Part shown: positions 32,101-39,396 of the stretch, piece after piece
Numbering within the stretch: the stretch's first letter is position 1
How the letters are laid out: the number at the start of each line of letters is the position of its first letter
Source: Pseudomonas sp. PSB18
GTDB lineage: Bacteria > Pseudomonadota > Gammaproteobacteria > Pseudomonadales > Pseudomonadaceae
Assembly: GCF_014596565.1 (NCBI RefSeq)
Contig: NZ_NOIN01000004.1
Location: 248,001-312,000 of the forward strand
Length of the DNA stretch: 64,000 nucleotides
Reading direction: 5' to 3'
Translations under genes and position numbers: made by a program
The notes under the pieces: model-generated
Database searches by the model: none
What the model was told of the DNA's origin: nothing
Seen by the model: the letters and a program-made list of their open reading frames with translations, nothing else

Positions 32101-33185
32101 AACGCATCCTTCGCGAGAGCATGGCAGATGTCGGTGCGGCCGACATCAACGCTTACCGCACACGAATCGATGACATGACCTGGGGGCGGGGCGATCTGTC
32201 CAGACGCAAAGCGATCCAGATGCAACTACTGGACAAGATGAATACATGGAGCATCGTTGTCCTGAGCAGCAAAAGCATCGAAGAAAACGTGTCCAACATC
32301 GACCTGAGCGATACCCAGAAAATAAAAATATACGACACGATACTGGCGCACAGAGACATGTTCTTCACCGAAGACCGGATCAAGGTCAATACAACGGTCA
32401 TCACCGATAACATTACCGGCGCCATATTCATGACCTTCACCTCCAAAGGCGGGCGGAAGAAGGCAGCCATGGAGAAAATAGCCAAGGATACGCGGGACAT
32501 GTTGAATGCCGTGGAAACCACGATGGATGCCAGGATACAGGCGCGATTCCCGGGAAATGATCCAGAAACGAAGGCGGCCCGGGAAAAATATACCGCCTCG
32601 GAGGAGTCCTATGACGAGTTGATCGCTGCCCTGCGGGAAGAGAAGCAGCGCAGGCACAAGCCCGGCTTGCTGACGGAGATCAGAAACAATCGAGTGCCCT
32701 ACATCATCGCCAACAAAGGCCGGACCCAACGCAACGTCATGTTGCTCACCGGCGAAGACATCACGAACTTCAGCCGTACACTGGCCAACTACGAACCGTT
32801 CGATATCGAGATCGTGACCCAGGCTCGAACCCACAAAGTGGAGGGTACACCGTCGGCGGTCACGCCCCCGGTTTCACCTCCTCCATCGCCGGCACCGGAC
32901 ACCTTCACCGTCACCACCAGCCCATTGGCCGAAACCCAGATGTCCTACGCCAGCTTCTCGGAGGCGGCTAAAACCAGAGTCCGAGTCATCACCGAAGATA
33001 TTCGCGCGGGAAGGGTAACCACCAAGAAGAGCAACCGATATTACTGGTACACCATGGCCCAGCTGACCCCGGGCGGTGGCAAAGGCGCATGGCGCGCCGC
33101 GTTTGAACGCGAGGGCGATAACTGGACACTCCGAGGGTTCTACGATTACCACGCCAACGGCCCTGCGACGGTTTGGGAAGGCTAA
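29166..33185 (+). CDS. Very large toxin-like protein, DUF6543/dermonecrotic-toxin type
   Basis: A 1339-residue protein of a family common in plant-associated Pseudomonas and usually labelled dermonecrotic toxin domain or DUF6543. The N-terminal 700 residues are mixed alpha/beta with no signal peptide. A glycine-rich hydrophobic stretch around residues 753-790 (AVMLLTGAMSMFPVGRLGG) could insert in a membrane. A basic linker follows, then a lower-GC charged region (about 1020-1180), a proline-rich hinge VTPPVSPPPSPAPD near 1231 and a compact C-terminal domain ending FYDYHANGPATVWEG. The ATG at 29166 follows AGGAAGAACAC; a longer start at 29088 is possible. Secretion route and activity are unknown. 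Confidence 0.7.
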   Translation: MLENTPSRTESPANPSTPLISLLETSQQQMIRLNDAVPRASAVLAKHLDDGFGRAFPTLPDGISAKEVFVCRRKEGTRTTIRLDRLFWRAIAGKLNAQEFFDDSNDIDLVTHKNYATDMPAPLNDSNAKETIKGLISITPGSCKQLLTQALDDFWAGPADFSQGRSVSTWLADEWAVQLKAQADLHKLDGTLSPSMHKALVERALSAPDAASRGQLPEYQRPGVHSLSVIPPGWAVSVPVPMAVVLTQHDNANESGGAVLYRLGEPLHIYEDLAALKAGLQEDSDPGDEIVTAPIAEHFLVRLITELRTAQRNAVGSVFLNGPAEAEEIDAWMSRLDAMAELGNRLDLAAAMDERELRLSLKKLDDWLHANPHVTGSDRLAWWEATQAVQTTLVETVPAPDPVTLATSDALHARTRTLLAGVIREKYPPVDPEDVSLSIRKQLIDPHAPTGGSPFGSGISQGSVRGVIDDRRSLTEWAMSNLTLDERNAPRPAIEGPLSFAQIVEVIDRANVGARLPTELQVVARQTQAQWMALKAKQMRAQVWAAHISGDLRLDRDNTGLKLVLAALDSPVSTGRVKVGGHEVVVRQLHWGDSVLKEILAFGVKASASRPSLTLYTPGAPDGKTFRDVDAASSRALESTLVQTLTATPQMTRWLISHLPLLEQAEQLASLVPMSENLTFEEKIRKVTRSVFTWTKERAQNDFAKKIAAPVVEANLFKVLHETQISHGIKTAEMLTVSNAERDSASAQEGRRNAVMLLTGAMSMFPVGRLGGILGRAILPTMAGGAALSAIDDEGGSVRQWATDFIGGLGEVIAEAGQDLIMARAGRRRKQARPGLSPLPRMPDPELEPYRLKGFNGHGLIAEGRHRYRGADGQGYLKLGNGYYKTAIQAGERIIYAPDNRSNQRTVTWENDRWHIEKRHGLRGGGPFHSLLGRRPETPRQRTCNALVEGVLVMNRYPSSEAISTAEAIFDSMPEALSERILRESMADVGAADINAYRTRIDDMTWGRGDLSRRKAIQMQLLDKMNTWSIVVLSSKSIEENVSNIDLSDTQKIKIYDTILAHRDMFFTEDRIKVNTTVITDNITGAIFMTFTSKGGRKKAAMEKIAKDTRDMLNAVETTMDARIQARFPGNDPETKAAREKYTASEESYDELIAALREEKQRRHKPGLLTEIRNNRVPYIIANKGRTQRNVMLLTGEDITNFSRTLANYEPFDIEIVTQARTHKVEGTPSAVTPPVSPPPSPAPDTFTVTTSPLAETQMSYASFSEAAKTRVRVITEDIRAGRVTTKKSNRYYWYTMAQLTPGGGKGAWRAAFEREGDNWTLRGFYDYHANGPATVWEG

Positions 33186-33217
33186 GAAAGAGGGCGCCGA
33201 AAGGCGCCCTCTTTCTT
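33184..33217. terminator. Strong bidirectional stem-loop terminator
   Basis: A perfect 15-bp stem (33184-33198 with 33203-33217) closed by a GAAA tetraloop. The arm AAGAAAGAGGGCGCC supplies A-rich and T-rich flanks on both strands (CTCTTTCTT on +). It begins inside the stop codon of the toxin-like gene and is shared with the convergent antitoxin gene. Confidence 0.85.
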
Positions 33218-33233
33218 GCAGGTTGGCCATCTA

Positions 33234-33521
33234 TCAAGTGCTGGCATGCAGCTTCAACCCCAACGCTCTGACAACTTTCAAAATGGTTCCAAATTCAGGA
33301 TTTCCTTCCCCCGACAAGGCACGATAAAGATTCTCACGTGATAACCCTGCATCACGAGCCACTTGGGTCATTCCGCGAGCTCGTGCAATGGTCCCCAGGG
33401 CTTTTGCGATGAATGCGGGATCGTCTCCGGCCTCCTCCATGCATGCATCCAGATAATTGGCCATGTCCTCTTCGGTCTTGAGGTACTCGGCAGAGTCCCA
33501 ACGAGTGAACTGTTCGGTCAT
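33234..33521 (-). CDS. HigA-like antitoxin (addiction module antidote, HI1420 type)
   Basis: A 95-residue DNA-binding antitoxin. The N-terminal segment FTRWDSAEYLKTEEDMANYL is the typical start of this family. A Cro/C1-type helix-turn-helix follows, with GMTQVARDAGLSRENLYRAL (residues about 50-69), and the ending GNPEFGTILKVVRALGLKL is characteristic. Normally the gene is preceded by a RelE/ParE-type toxin with overlapping codons; here only about 30 codons of that toxin remain. The antitoxin itself is intact, so it may survive as an autoregulator or as an anti-addiction factor. Confidence 0.85.
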   Translation of the reverse strand: MTEQFTRWDSAEYLKTEEDMANYLDACMEEAGDDPAFIAKALGTIARARGMTQVARDAGLSRENLYRALSGEGNPEFGTILKVVRALGLKLHAST

Positions 33522-33610
33522 GGGTTTTGCTCCTGCCAGGATTTCGCTATGAGCCTGGCTTGTTTGATATCACGAGTCTGACTGCTTTTATCACCGCCAC
33601 ACAGAAGAAT
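33518..33610 (-). pseudogene. Remnant of RelE/HigB-family toxin (C-terminal 30 codons)
   Basis: Reading leftwards from 33610 the frame encodes ILLCGGDKSSQTRDIKQARL then IAKSWQEQNP and a TGA that overlaps the antitoxin ATG (ATGA). The CGGDKSSQ...DI.KA..LA..W pattern is the conserved C-terminal end of the HI1419-type toxin. Immediately upstream is an in-frame TGA (33611-33613), and the LysR gene ends only 8 bases beyond, so all N-terminal coding sequence is gone. It was too short to appear as an ordinary gene. Confidence 0.75.
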
Positions 33611-33621
33611 TCAAGCCAGCA

Positions 33622-34536
33622 TCAAGCCGTCCTTTCAGAACCGGAAATACCCGTATTTTCAGCCAATAACGCCACAAACGCCTTCGCCATCGGCGAACGC
33701 TGGTCCTTACGCTGTACCAACCACACCGCCGACACCGCCGCGGGGTCGAGCAATGGCCGGTAGACCACGCCATCGACCCGTATCCGCTGGTAAGACGCCG
33801 GCAATACCGAAACCCCCAGCCCTGCCGCCACCAGGCCGATGATGGTCATGGCTTCGCCGGCTTCCTGGGCGAAGTGGGGGCTGAAACCGGCGTCACGGGC
33901 CAGGCTCAGCAGTTGTGCATAAAGGCCGCTGCCGTAGCTGCGGGGGAAAAACACAAAGGGTTCCTGAGCCAGTGCCGAGAGAAACAATCCCTCGTCGCTG
34001 CTCTGGGCCAGCGGGTGCTTGGCACTGAGCACCGCCACCAGCGGTTCGCGGCTGAGTTCGATTTCGCTCAAGGCGTCGGGCAGCGGCAGGGGCCGCATGA
34101 TGCCGATCTCGATCGTTTCGTCCAGCAACGCATCGGCCACCTGGGTACTGCTCATTTCCCGCAGGTTCAGATGCACGGCCGGGAAGCGCTGGCGAAACGC
34201 AAAGATCGCCTGGGGAATGGTGGAGTTGAACGGCGCCGAAGAGGTGAAACCGATCTTCAGCTCACCCAGCTCCCCCTGTTGGGCGCGACGCGCCACGTCG
34301 GCGGCCCTGTCGACCTGGGCCAGCACCCGCCGTGCCTCTTCGAGAAACAGCCGCCCGGCTTCGCTCAACTCCACCCGACGATTGGTGCGCTCGAACAGCC
34401 GCGCGCCGATCTCCTGCTCCAGGGCCTGGATCTGCTGGCTCAGGGGCGGCTGGGAAATACCTAAAGCCAACGCGGCGCGGCCAAAATGCAGCTCTTCGGC
34501 CACGGCGATGAAGTAACGCAGGTGACGCAGTTCCAT
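33622..34536 (-). CDS. LysR-family transcriptional regulator
   Basis: A 304-residue regulator with the classical N-terminal winged helix-turn-helix MELRHLRYFIAVAEELHFGR and ALGISQPPLSQQIQALEQEI (about residues 24-43), and a C-terminal periplasmic-binding-protein-like effector domain with EIGIMRPLPLPDALSEIELS. It is encoded divergently from an MFS transporter gene, the usual arrangement of a LysR protein with its target. The effector is unknown. The ATG at 34534-34536 agrees with the family start. Confidence 0.92.
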   Translation of the reverse strand: MELRHLRYFIAVAEELHFGRAALALGISQPPLSQQIQALEQEIGARLFERTNRRVELSEAGRLFLEEARRVLAQVDRAADVARRAQQGELGELKIGFTSSAPFNSTIPQAIFAFRQRFPAVHLNLREMSSTQVADALLDETIEIGIMRPLPLPDALSEIELSREPLVAVLSAKHPLAQSSDEGLFLSALAQEPFVFFPRSYGSGLYAQLLSLARDAGFSPHFAQEAGEAMTIIGLVAAGLGVSVLPASYQRIRVDGVVYRPLLDPAAVSAVWLVQRKDQRSPMAKAFVALLAENTGISGSERTA

Positions 34537-34541
34537 GGGCG

Positions 34542-34590
34542 ATCCAATAGGTCGTGAAACGTCTCAAACAGGTCGAACAATATATTGGAT
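34542..34590. promoter_or_regulatory. Candidate operator between the lysR-type gene and the MFS gene
   Basis: ATCCAATA (34542-34549) and TATTGGAT (34583-34590) are perfect inverted copies separated by 33 bases in the 119-bp divergent intergenic region. An AT-rich stretch AACAATATATTGGATAG at the right arm could hold the promoter elements. LysR proteins often bind such paired sites. Unproven. Confidence 0.4.
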
Positions 34591-34655
34591 AGAAACGTTA
34601 GCCGGCTATATGCTTTTTTCATTGCCTGCCTGATCGTGCTCTTGCGAGGTCCATC

Positions 34656-35933
34656 GTGAAAACTGCTGTCGCGCCACTGGCCCATGAAATCCCCTCCCGC
34701 GTGCAGGACGACGTCGTTACCGAATTGAAGGACATCTACATAGAAAAAGGCACGCCGATGTTCATGCGCACGGTACTGGCGCTGTTCTGTGGCGGCTTTG
34801 CAACCTTTGCCCTGTTGTATTGCGTACAGCCGATGATGCCGTTGTTGTCCAGGGAGTTCTCCGTCAACGCGGCGCAAAGCAGCCTGATCCTGTCGGTGGC
34901 GACCGGCCTGCTCGCCGTCGGCCTGTTGATCACCGGACCGATTTCCGACCGCATCGGTCGCAAGTCGGTGATGGTCACCGCGCTGTTCGCCGCCGCACTG
35001 TGCACCGTGGCCAGCGCCATGATGCCGACCTGGCATGGCGTATTGCTGCTCCGGGCCTTGGTGGGGTTGTCGTTGAGCGGATTGGCCGCCGTCGCGATGA
35101 CCTACCTGAGTGAAGAGATCCATCCCAAGCACATCGGCCTGGCGATGGGGCTGTACATCGCCGGCAACGCCATCGGTGGCATGTGCGGGCGCCTGATCAC
35201 CGGCGTGCTGATCGACTTTGTCAGCTGGCACACCGCGATGCTGGTGATTGGCGGCCTGGCCCTGATCGCCGCGGCGGTGTTCTGGAGGATCCTGCCCGAG
35301 TCGCGCAACTTCCGCCCGCGCTCGCTGCATCCACGCAGCTTGCTGGACGGCTTCACCCGGCACTTTCGTGATGCTGGCCTGCCGTTGCTGTTTCTCGAAG
35401 CCTTCGTACTGATGGGCGCGTTCGTGACACTGTTCAACTACATCGGCTACCGCCTGCTGGCCGAGCCTTATCATCTGGACCAGGCCCTCGTGGGACTGCT
35501 GTCGGTGGTGTACTTGTCGGGCATCTACAGCTCGGCCAAAGTCGGCGCGCTGGCGGACAAGCTTGGCCGACGCAAGATGCTCTGGGCCACCATTGCCTTG
35601 ATGCTGGCCGGTCTCGCCCTGACCATGGCGACGCCCCTGGCGCTGGTGATCCCAGGCATGCTGGTCTTCACGTTCGGTTTCTTCGGCGCCCACTCGGTCG
35701 CCAGCAGCTGGATCGGCCGCCGTGCTCTCACCGCCAAGGGCCAGGCATCGTCGCTTTATCTGTTCAGCTATTACGCCGGCTCGAGCGTGGCTGGCACCGC
35801 CGGCGGCGTGGCCTGGCACCTGGGTGGGTGGAACGGTGTCGGCCTGTTCATTGGCGCGTTGCTGCTGGTGGCGTTGTCGGTGGCGGTAAAACTGGCGAAA
35901 TTGCCAGTGTTGCCAGGAAACATGCCGGTCTGA
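34656..35933 (+). CDS. MFS transporter, YnfM-like drug/metabolite exporter
   Basis: Inner-membrane major facilitator of 425 residues with 12 predicted helices. The cytoplasmic loop motif is GPISDRIGRKSVMV (loop 2-3) and its second-half counterpart is GALADKLGRRKMLW. The N-terminal 35 residues are a soluble extension before the first helix. The GTG start at 34656 has GAGG seven bases upstream and is preferred over the ATG at 34758, although the shorter product would be closer to many homologues. It closely resembles the E. coli YnfM group. The substrate is unknown, and it is probably controlled by the divergent LysR regulator. Confidence 0.88.
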   Translation: MKTAVAPLAHEIPSRVQDDVVTELKDIYIEKGTPMFMRTVLALFCGGFATFALLYCVQPMMPLLSREFSVNAAQSSLILSVATGLLAVGLLITGPISDRIGRKSVMVTALFAAALCTVASAMMPTWHGVLLLRALVGLSLSGLAAVAMTYLSEEIHPKHIGLAMGLYIAGNAIGGMCGRLITGVLIDFVSWHTAMLVIGGLALIAAAVFWRILPESRNFRPRSLHPRSLLDGFTRHFRDAGLPLLFLEAFVLMGAFVTLFNYIGYRLLAEPYHLDQALVGLLSVVYLSGIYSSAKVGALADKLGRRKMLWATIALMLAGLALTMATPLALVIPGMLVFTFGFFGAHSVASSWIGRRALTAKGQASSLYLFSYYAGSSVAGTAGGVAWHLGGWNGVGLFIGALLLVALSVAVKLAKLPVLPGNMPV

Positions 35934-35940
35934 ACACCTC

Positions 35941-36033
35941 CTGTGGGAGCAAAGCTTGCTCGCGATTACGGTGAGTCAACCAGCCACAATGTCGGCTGGT
36001 CTGCCCCATCGCGAGCAAGCTTCGCTCCCACAG
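35941..36033. repeat. REP-type inverted repeat pair
   Basis: CTGTGGGAGCAAAGCTTGCT at 35941 pairs with AGCAAGCTTCGCTCCCACAG ending near 36033; CGCGAT/ATCGCG extends the arms. An inner small inverted repeat CCAGCC/GGCTGG lies in the loop. It lies between the convergent MFS and gspM genes and is probably the shared 3' end structure. Confidence 0.8.
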
Positions 36034-36086
36034 GGTTTGCGCCGTTTGATTTTTAACTGACTGGCATCAGGCACATGTCCAGCCAA

Positions 36087-36542
36087 TCACTGCCGCAATA
36101 CCACCCGCGCTTCCAGCACGCCATCGCGCGCTTCCAAGGCCAGCGATCGCACGGTCGCGCCGTCCCGTTCGTGACGATCCAGCCAATGGAGCAGCGGGTT
36201 GGCATCGCCAGTGACGGTGAGCCGTAACGAATCGCCCTCGATCTCCATTTCGGCTATTTCCAGGCCCGCCGCCGTCGCACTGTCGTTGACCCGTACCGAC
36301 AATGGACGCAGCGCGGCGCTGGTGTCCCGGTCGGGTTCGGCGCGCTGGATTCGTGCATTCAGTTGCGCCTGTTGGCGATACTGTCGCTCAGCACTCTCCA
36401 AGCGTAGGCGAGTGGGTTGCCAGATCGAGGCATAACCCAAAACCACCAGGACAACCACGGCGAGGCCCAGCAACAACCGTTGCTCGCGGCCAGACATGCT
36501 TCCCCAGGCCTGCTTCAGGCGTGCCCATCCACCGAGGCTCAT
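36087..36542 (-). CDS. gspM: Type II secretion protein GspM
   Basis: Inner-membrane platform protein of 151 residues, the last gene of the secretion operon. A short cytoplasmic N-terminus is followed by one membrane helix LLLGLAVVVLVVLGYASIW (about 24-42) and a periplasmic domain, first coiled coil, then a ferredoxin-like fold (GDSLRLTVTGDANPLLHWLD). GspM pairs with GspL to hold the secretion ATPase and assist the pseudopilus. The ATG (36540-36542) shares bases with the gspL stop (TGATG); an upstream TTG was rejected. Confidence 0.85.
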   Translation of the reverse strand: MSLGGWARLKQAWGSMSGREQRLLLGLAVVVLVVLGYASIWQPTRLRLESAERQYRQQAQLNARIQRAEPDRDTSAALRPLSVRVNDSATAAGLEIAEMEIEGDSLRLTVTGDANPLLHWLDRHERDGATVRSLALEARDGVLEARVVLRQ

Positions 36543-37645
36543 CAACTGTCCTCCAGGGTGAGGGTCGCCTGTACCCGGTTGTTCTGCTTGCTGGCACTGC
36601 CCAAGGTGAGGGGCAGGCCGTTCTGCTGCCCGCGTTCACGCAATTGCTCAAGCTCGATGAAGCTGTTGGCGGTCAGCTGGATTTTCCAGCCTTCGTGCTC
36701 TCGGAACTCGATCTCCTGCACCTCGACAGGGCTGGCGCCAACCACCTGCTCAGTCAGGCGGACCAACCGAGCGACCTGGGTGACCTGGTTTTGACCGCGA
36801 CGCTGCTGCAACGCCTGGAACTGCGCCGCCAGGTCAACGACAGGGTCCTGCCAGGGATACAGCGACCTGAATTGCTGCTCACCTTGCGCGTACAGACGAC
36901 GGGTTTCATTGTGCAGAAAACCGATGCGGGCTTCGTCGAGCGCCCAGGTCAGCACAAACATGCCCAGCACGGCCATCGCCGCACCGCGCCAGGGCAGACG
37001 CTGACGCCGCCGCCGGAACTCGCCCTGCAACAGGTTGATGGGATGTCCCTCAGTGCCCAGCAGCCACTCGTCGATGCCAGGGCGATCAGTCGCCTCGTCC
37101 AGCCAGTGGATGTCCTCGGACAGACTCGGCTTGAGCGTTGCCAAGGCTTGGGCCGACAGAGCCATCCGCGCCGGCAGCGCTCCCCCCAGCAGCCAGCGAC
37201 CGAACCAGCGCACCCCGAAAGCCTTGTCCTCGGCGATCAGCTCGGCATCGACATGGATCGCCCGGGCATCGATGCCATGGGCGTCGAGCAACGCCAACAG
37301 CGCCTGGAACCGGGCCCGCTGAATCACCAGCAGCGGATAGCGTTGCTGACGATCCCGTAAACCGATGCCGATGTGCAGCGCCTCCAGGTTCTCGCTCAGT
37401 TGCTCTTCGACGGCGAATGCCAAGGCCTGGGGTCGGGGCTGGCGGCGGGAGGGCCAGGGATCGCTACGCATCCAACTGCACATTTCCATCGGCAACAACA
37501 CATCGACAACCCGCCCGTTCAACTCGCGAGCGGCTTCGTGCAAAGGCAGGCAACGGCGTTCACCCGAGGGCGACCACACGCAGCAACGCCAATTGGCACA
37601 GGGGGCACCCATGCCTTCGGCGGTCAGGTAAAGCCAGGTTTTCAT
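36542..37645 (-). CDS. gspL: Type II secretion protein GspL
   Basis: A 367-residue bitopic inner-membrane protein that recruits the ATPase GspE through its actin-like cytoplasmic domain (residues 1-240). A single membrane helix follows near residues 246-262 (AAMAVLGMFVLTWALDEA), then a periplasmic domain to the end. Similarity is weaker than for the other Gsp proteins, as is usual for GspL; position between gspK and gspM and the domain layout support the call. The ATG at 37643-37645 overlaps the gspK stop (TGATG). Confidence 0.83.
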   Translation of the reverse strand: MKTWLYLTAEGMGAPCANWRCCVWSPSGERRCLPLHEAARELNGRVVDVLLPMEMCSWMRSDPWPSRRQPRPQALAFAVEEQLSENLEALHIGIGLRDRQQRYPLLVIQRARFQALLALLDAHGIDARAIHVDAELIAEDKAFGVRWFGRWLLGGALPARMALSAQALATLKPSLSEDIHWLDEATDRPGIDEWLLGTEGHPINLLQGEFRRRRQRLPWRGAAMAVLGMFVLTWALDEARIGFLHNETRRLYAQGEQQFRSLYPWQDPVVDLAAQFQALQQRRGQNQVTQVARLVRLTEQVVGASPVEVQEIEFREHEGWKIQLTANSFIELEQLRERGQQNGLPLTLGSASKQNNRVQATLTLEDS

Positions 37646-38490
37646 CAAGGAAGCTCACTGGGGCTGATGGGTAAAAAGCGGCGCTGGCGAACAGTCCAGT
37701 GCCCGGTCACAGGATCACGTTCGATGTCCGAGGCCAGGCGCAGGTGGCGGTCCGCTTGAGTCACGTTCACGGTGATCCGGAACCAGCGGCTGCTCACGCC
37801 CAAGCCATGGCTGCTCAGGCCCAGGCCGGACAACAACGGGTCGCCGGTGAACGCCTGGACACTGGCGTAGGGAGTGTCGGCACGCCGCGCGATCACGGCG
37901 TTTGCAGCGCCGGCGTCCATGCCGTCCAGGGCCATCAGGACATGCTGCGGTGCGGTGTTGATATTCAGCTGCGCGTCCATGGGCAGCACTGCCACCCAAG
38001 GTTCCAGGCGTTGCAGGGTCTGACCGTCGATACCGGGCAACAGTCGCAGCTGACTCAACTCCTGGACGGCTCCGACCTGGGGCAACGACAACTCCGGTAA
38101 ATCCAGCAGGGTGAGCAACCGGGCCCAGCGTCCCAAGGTCACTTGATCGATCTGCCCGCGAGCCAATAATGGATTGAGGTTCAGACGCCCGGACAGGTCT
38201 TCGATATCAACGTCGATCCCGGTGTCGTCCAGCGCCAGGGCAGGCGCCAGCCGGGCCCAGTCCTGGCTCAGGCCGACGGGCCCGGCCTGGGCGTCCACGC
38301 TGTCTTCCAGCACGGCGCGCGCCCAGGCTTCAGCGGCCAGCCCTAGTTGACGCAAGTGGACCTGTTGCAGCTGCTGCGCGCTGCTGTGCAAAAACAGGCG
38401 ATGGCTGCGCAACATCCCACCGACCAGCAGCAACGCCAGGCTCAACACCAGCAGCACACTGATCAATGCCACCCCGCGTTGATGCGTCAT
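37645..38490 (-). CDS. gspK: Type II secretion minor pseudopilin GspK
   Basis: Tip pseudopilin of 281 residues. The prepilin-peptidase site is THQRG|VALISVLLVLSLALLL; the residue at mature position 5 is Ser instead of Glu, which is typical of GspK. The large globular domain contains the GspK insert with DLSGRLNLNPLL and repeated helix-hairpin-helix-like segments (NINTAPQHVLMALDGMD). GspK caps the pseudopilus with GspI and GspJ. The ATG at 38490 overlaps the gspJ stop; the extra 37 codons further upstream are antisense shadow and are rejected. Confidence 0.88.
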   Translation of the reverse strand: MTHQRGVALISVLLVLSLALLLVGGMLRSHRLFLHSSAQQLQQVHLRQLGLAAEAWARAVLEDSVDAQAGPVGLSQDWARLAPALALDDTGIDVDIEDLSGRLNLNPLLARGQIDQVTLGRWARLLTLLDLPELSLPQVGAVQELSQLRLLPGIDGQTLQRLEPWVAVLPMDAQLNINTAPQHVLMALDGMDAGAANAVIARRADTPYASVQAFTGDPLLSGLGLSSHGLGVSSRWFRITVNVTQADRHLRLASDIERDPVTGHWTVRQRRFLPISPSELP

Positions 38491-39020
38491 GGCAACGCTC
38501 CCGGCAACAGCAGGACCCGACGGATCTGCTCGAAGCGCCCCGTCGACACATTCAGTTCCAATGCCAGCGGCCAGCCATCGCCCGCGGTTTCGCCATGCCA
38601 ACCCCGTTGCGAGTCAAACAGGCGCCAACTCAGGCTGCGGACATCATCGAGCAGTTTCTGCCGCTGCAGAGTGGTCGTTCCTTCGCCAAAGCTGTCGCGC
38701 CACAACGCTGCGCCTTCGAGTCGATAGCTCACCGTCTGCCGCTCGCTGCGAGGCTGGTCCAGTGGATTGCGCCAATGACTGCGTTGCAATTGCAGGTGAC
38801 CCGGCCCGAGCACGACAGAGCCGGCCACGGCCTGCCACGCGTCGCGCTCGATCACGCCCACGGCACGCTGCAAGGCCCTGATTTCCCGCTCATGCTGACC
38901 GGCCCCTTGCTGAGTACGCACGACAGCGTCGAACAGGCGCCAACCGGCGAGGCCGAGCAGCGCGAAGAGGGCGATGGCGATGACCAGTTCCAACAAGGTG
39001 AACCCCGACTGTCTATTCAT
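38487..39020 (-). CDS. gspJ: Type II secretion minor pseudopilin GspJ
   Basis: A 177-residue pseudopilin with cleavage site NRQSG|FTLLELVIAIALFALLG and Glu at mature position 5. The globular domain holds many beta strands, with GTTTLQRQKLLDDVRSLSWR near the middle. It forms the tip complex with GspI and GspK. It is processed and methylated by a prepilin peptidase that is not encoded here (presumably PilD). It overlaps gspI by 8 bases and gspK by 4. Confidence 0.9.
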   Translation of the reverse strand: MNRQSGFTLLELVIAIALFALLGLAGWRLFDAVVRTQQGAGQHEREIRALQRAVGVIERDAWQAVAGSVVLGPGHLQLQRSHWRNPLDQPRSERQTVSYRLEGAALWRDSFGEGTTTLQRQKLLDDVRSLSWRLFDSQRGWHGETAGDGWPLALELNVSTGRFEQIRRVLLLPGALP

Positions 39021-39396
39021 GATGGTTGCGGATCCACCCGGTCACTTGGTGTATGGCGGACGAGCCGGTGGCGCGGCTGACCTGGATCTCGACTTGAAGC
39101 AGACGTGGGTCGCGGGCCGGGGCGATACGCTGTTGCAGGGTCCAGTCGCGACGATCCATAGACCGGGTCAGGTGCTGTCGGCCCGGCGCGGTGGCGGCTT
39201 GCAGGCGCAGCTCGCTCAACTGGTTGTCGGCCAGCCAGGCACCGAACAGACGGTCCTCGAGCGCGACACTTTGCCTGAGCACGAACTGGCTGGCCGACAG
39301 CGCCGCCGCTGCCACCGTGGCAAAAATCGTCAGGGCGATCATGACCTCCAGCAAGGTAAATCCCTGGCAAGCGGCCGGTCTGCGAAACTCACTCAT
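39013..39396 (-). CDS. gspI: Type II secretion minor pseudopilin GspI
   Basis: A 127-residue pseudopilin. The processing site is PAACQG|FTLLEVMIALTIF, with Glu at mature position 5, followed by the hydrophobic helix and a small domain (LFGAWLADNQLSELRLQ is a family hallmark). The ATG at 39394-39396 gives a 12-residue leader; the 14 longer upstream codons overlap gspH further and look unneeded. It nucleates the pseudopilus tip together with GspJ and GspK. Confidence 0.9.
   Translation of the reverse strand: MSEFRRPAACQGFTLLEVMIALTIFATVAAAALSASQFVLRQSVALEDRLFGAWLADNQLSELRLQAATAPGRQHLTRSMDRRDWTLQQRIAPARDPRLLQVEIQVSRATGSSAIHQVTGWIRNHHE

Noticed and set aside
33527..33763. Small + strand frame between the antitoxin and LysR genes
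   Set aside because: It is antisense to the toxin remnant and to the end of the LysR gene, and has no supporting features.
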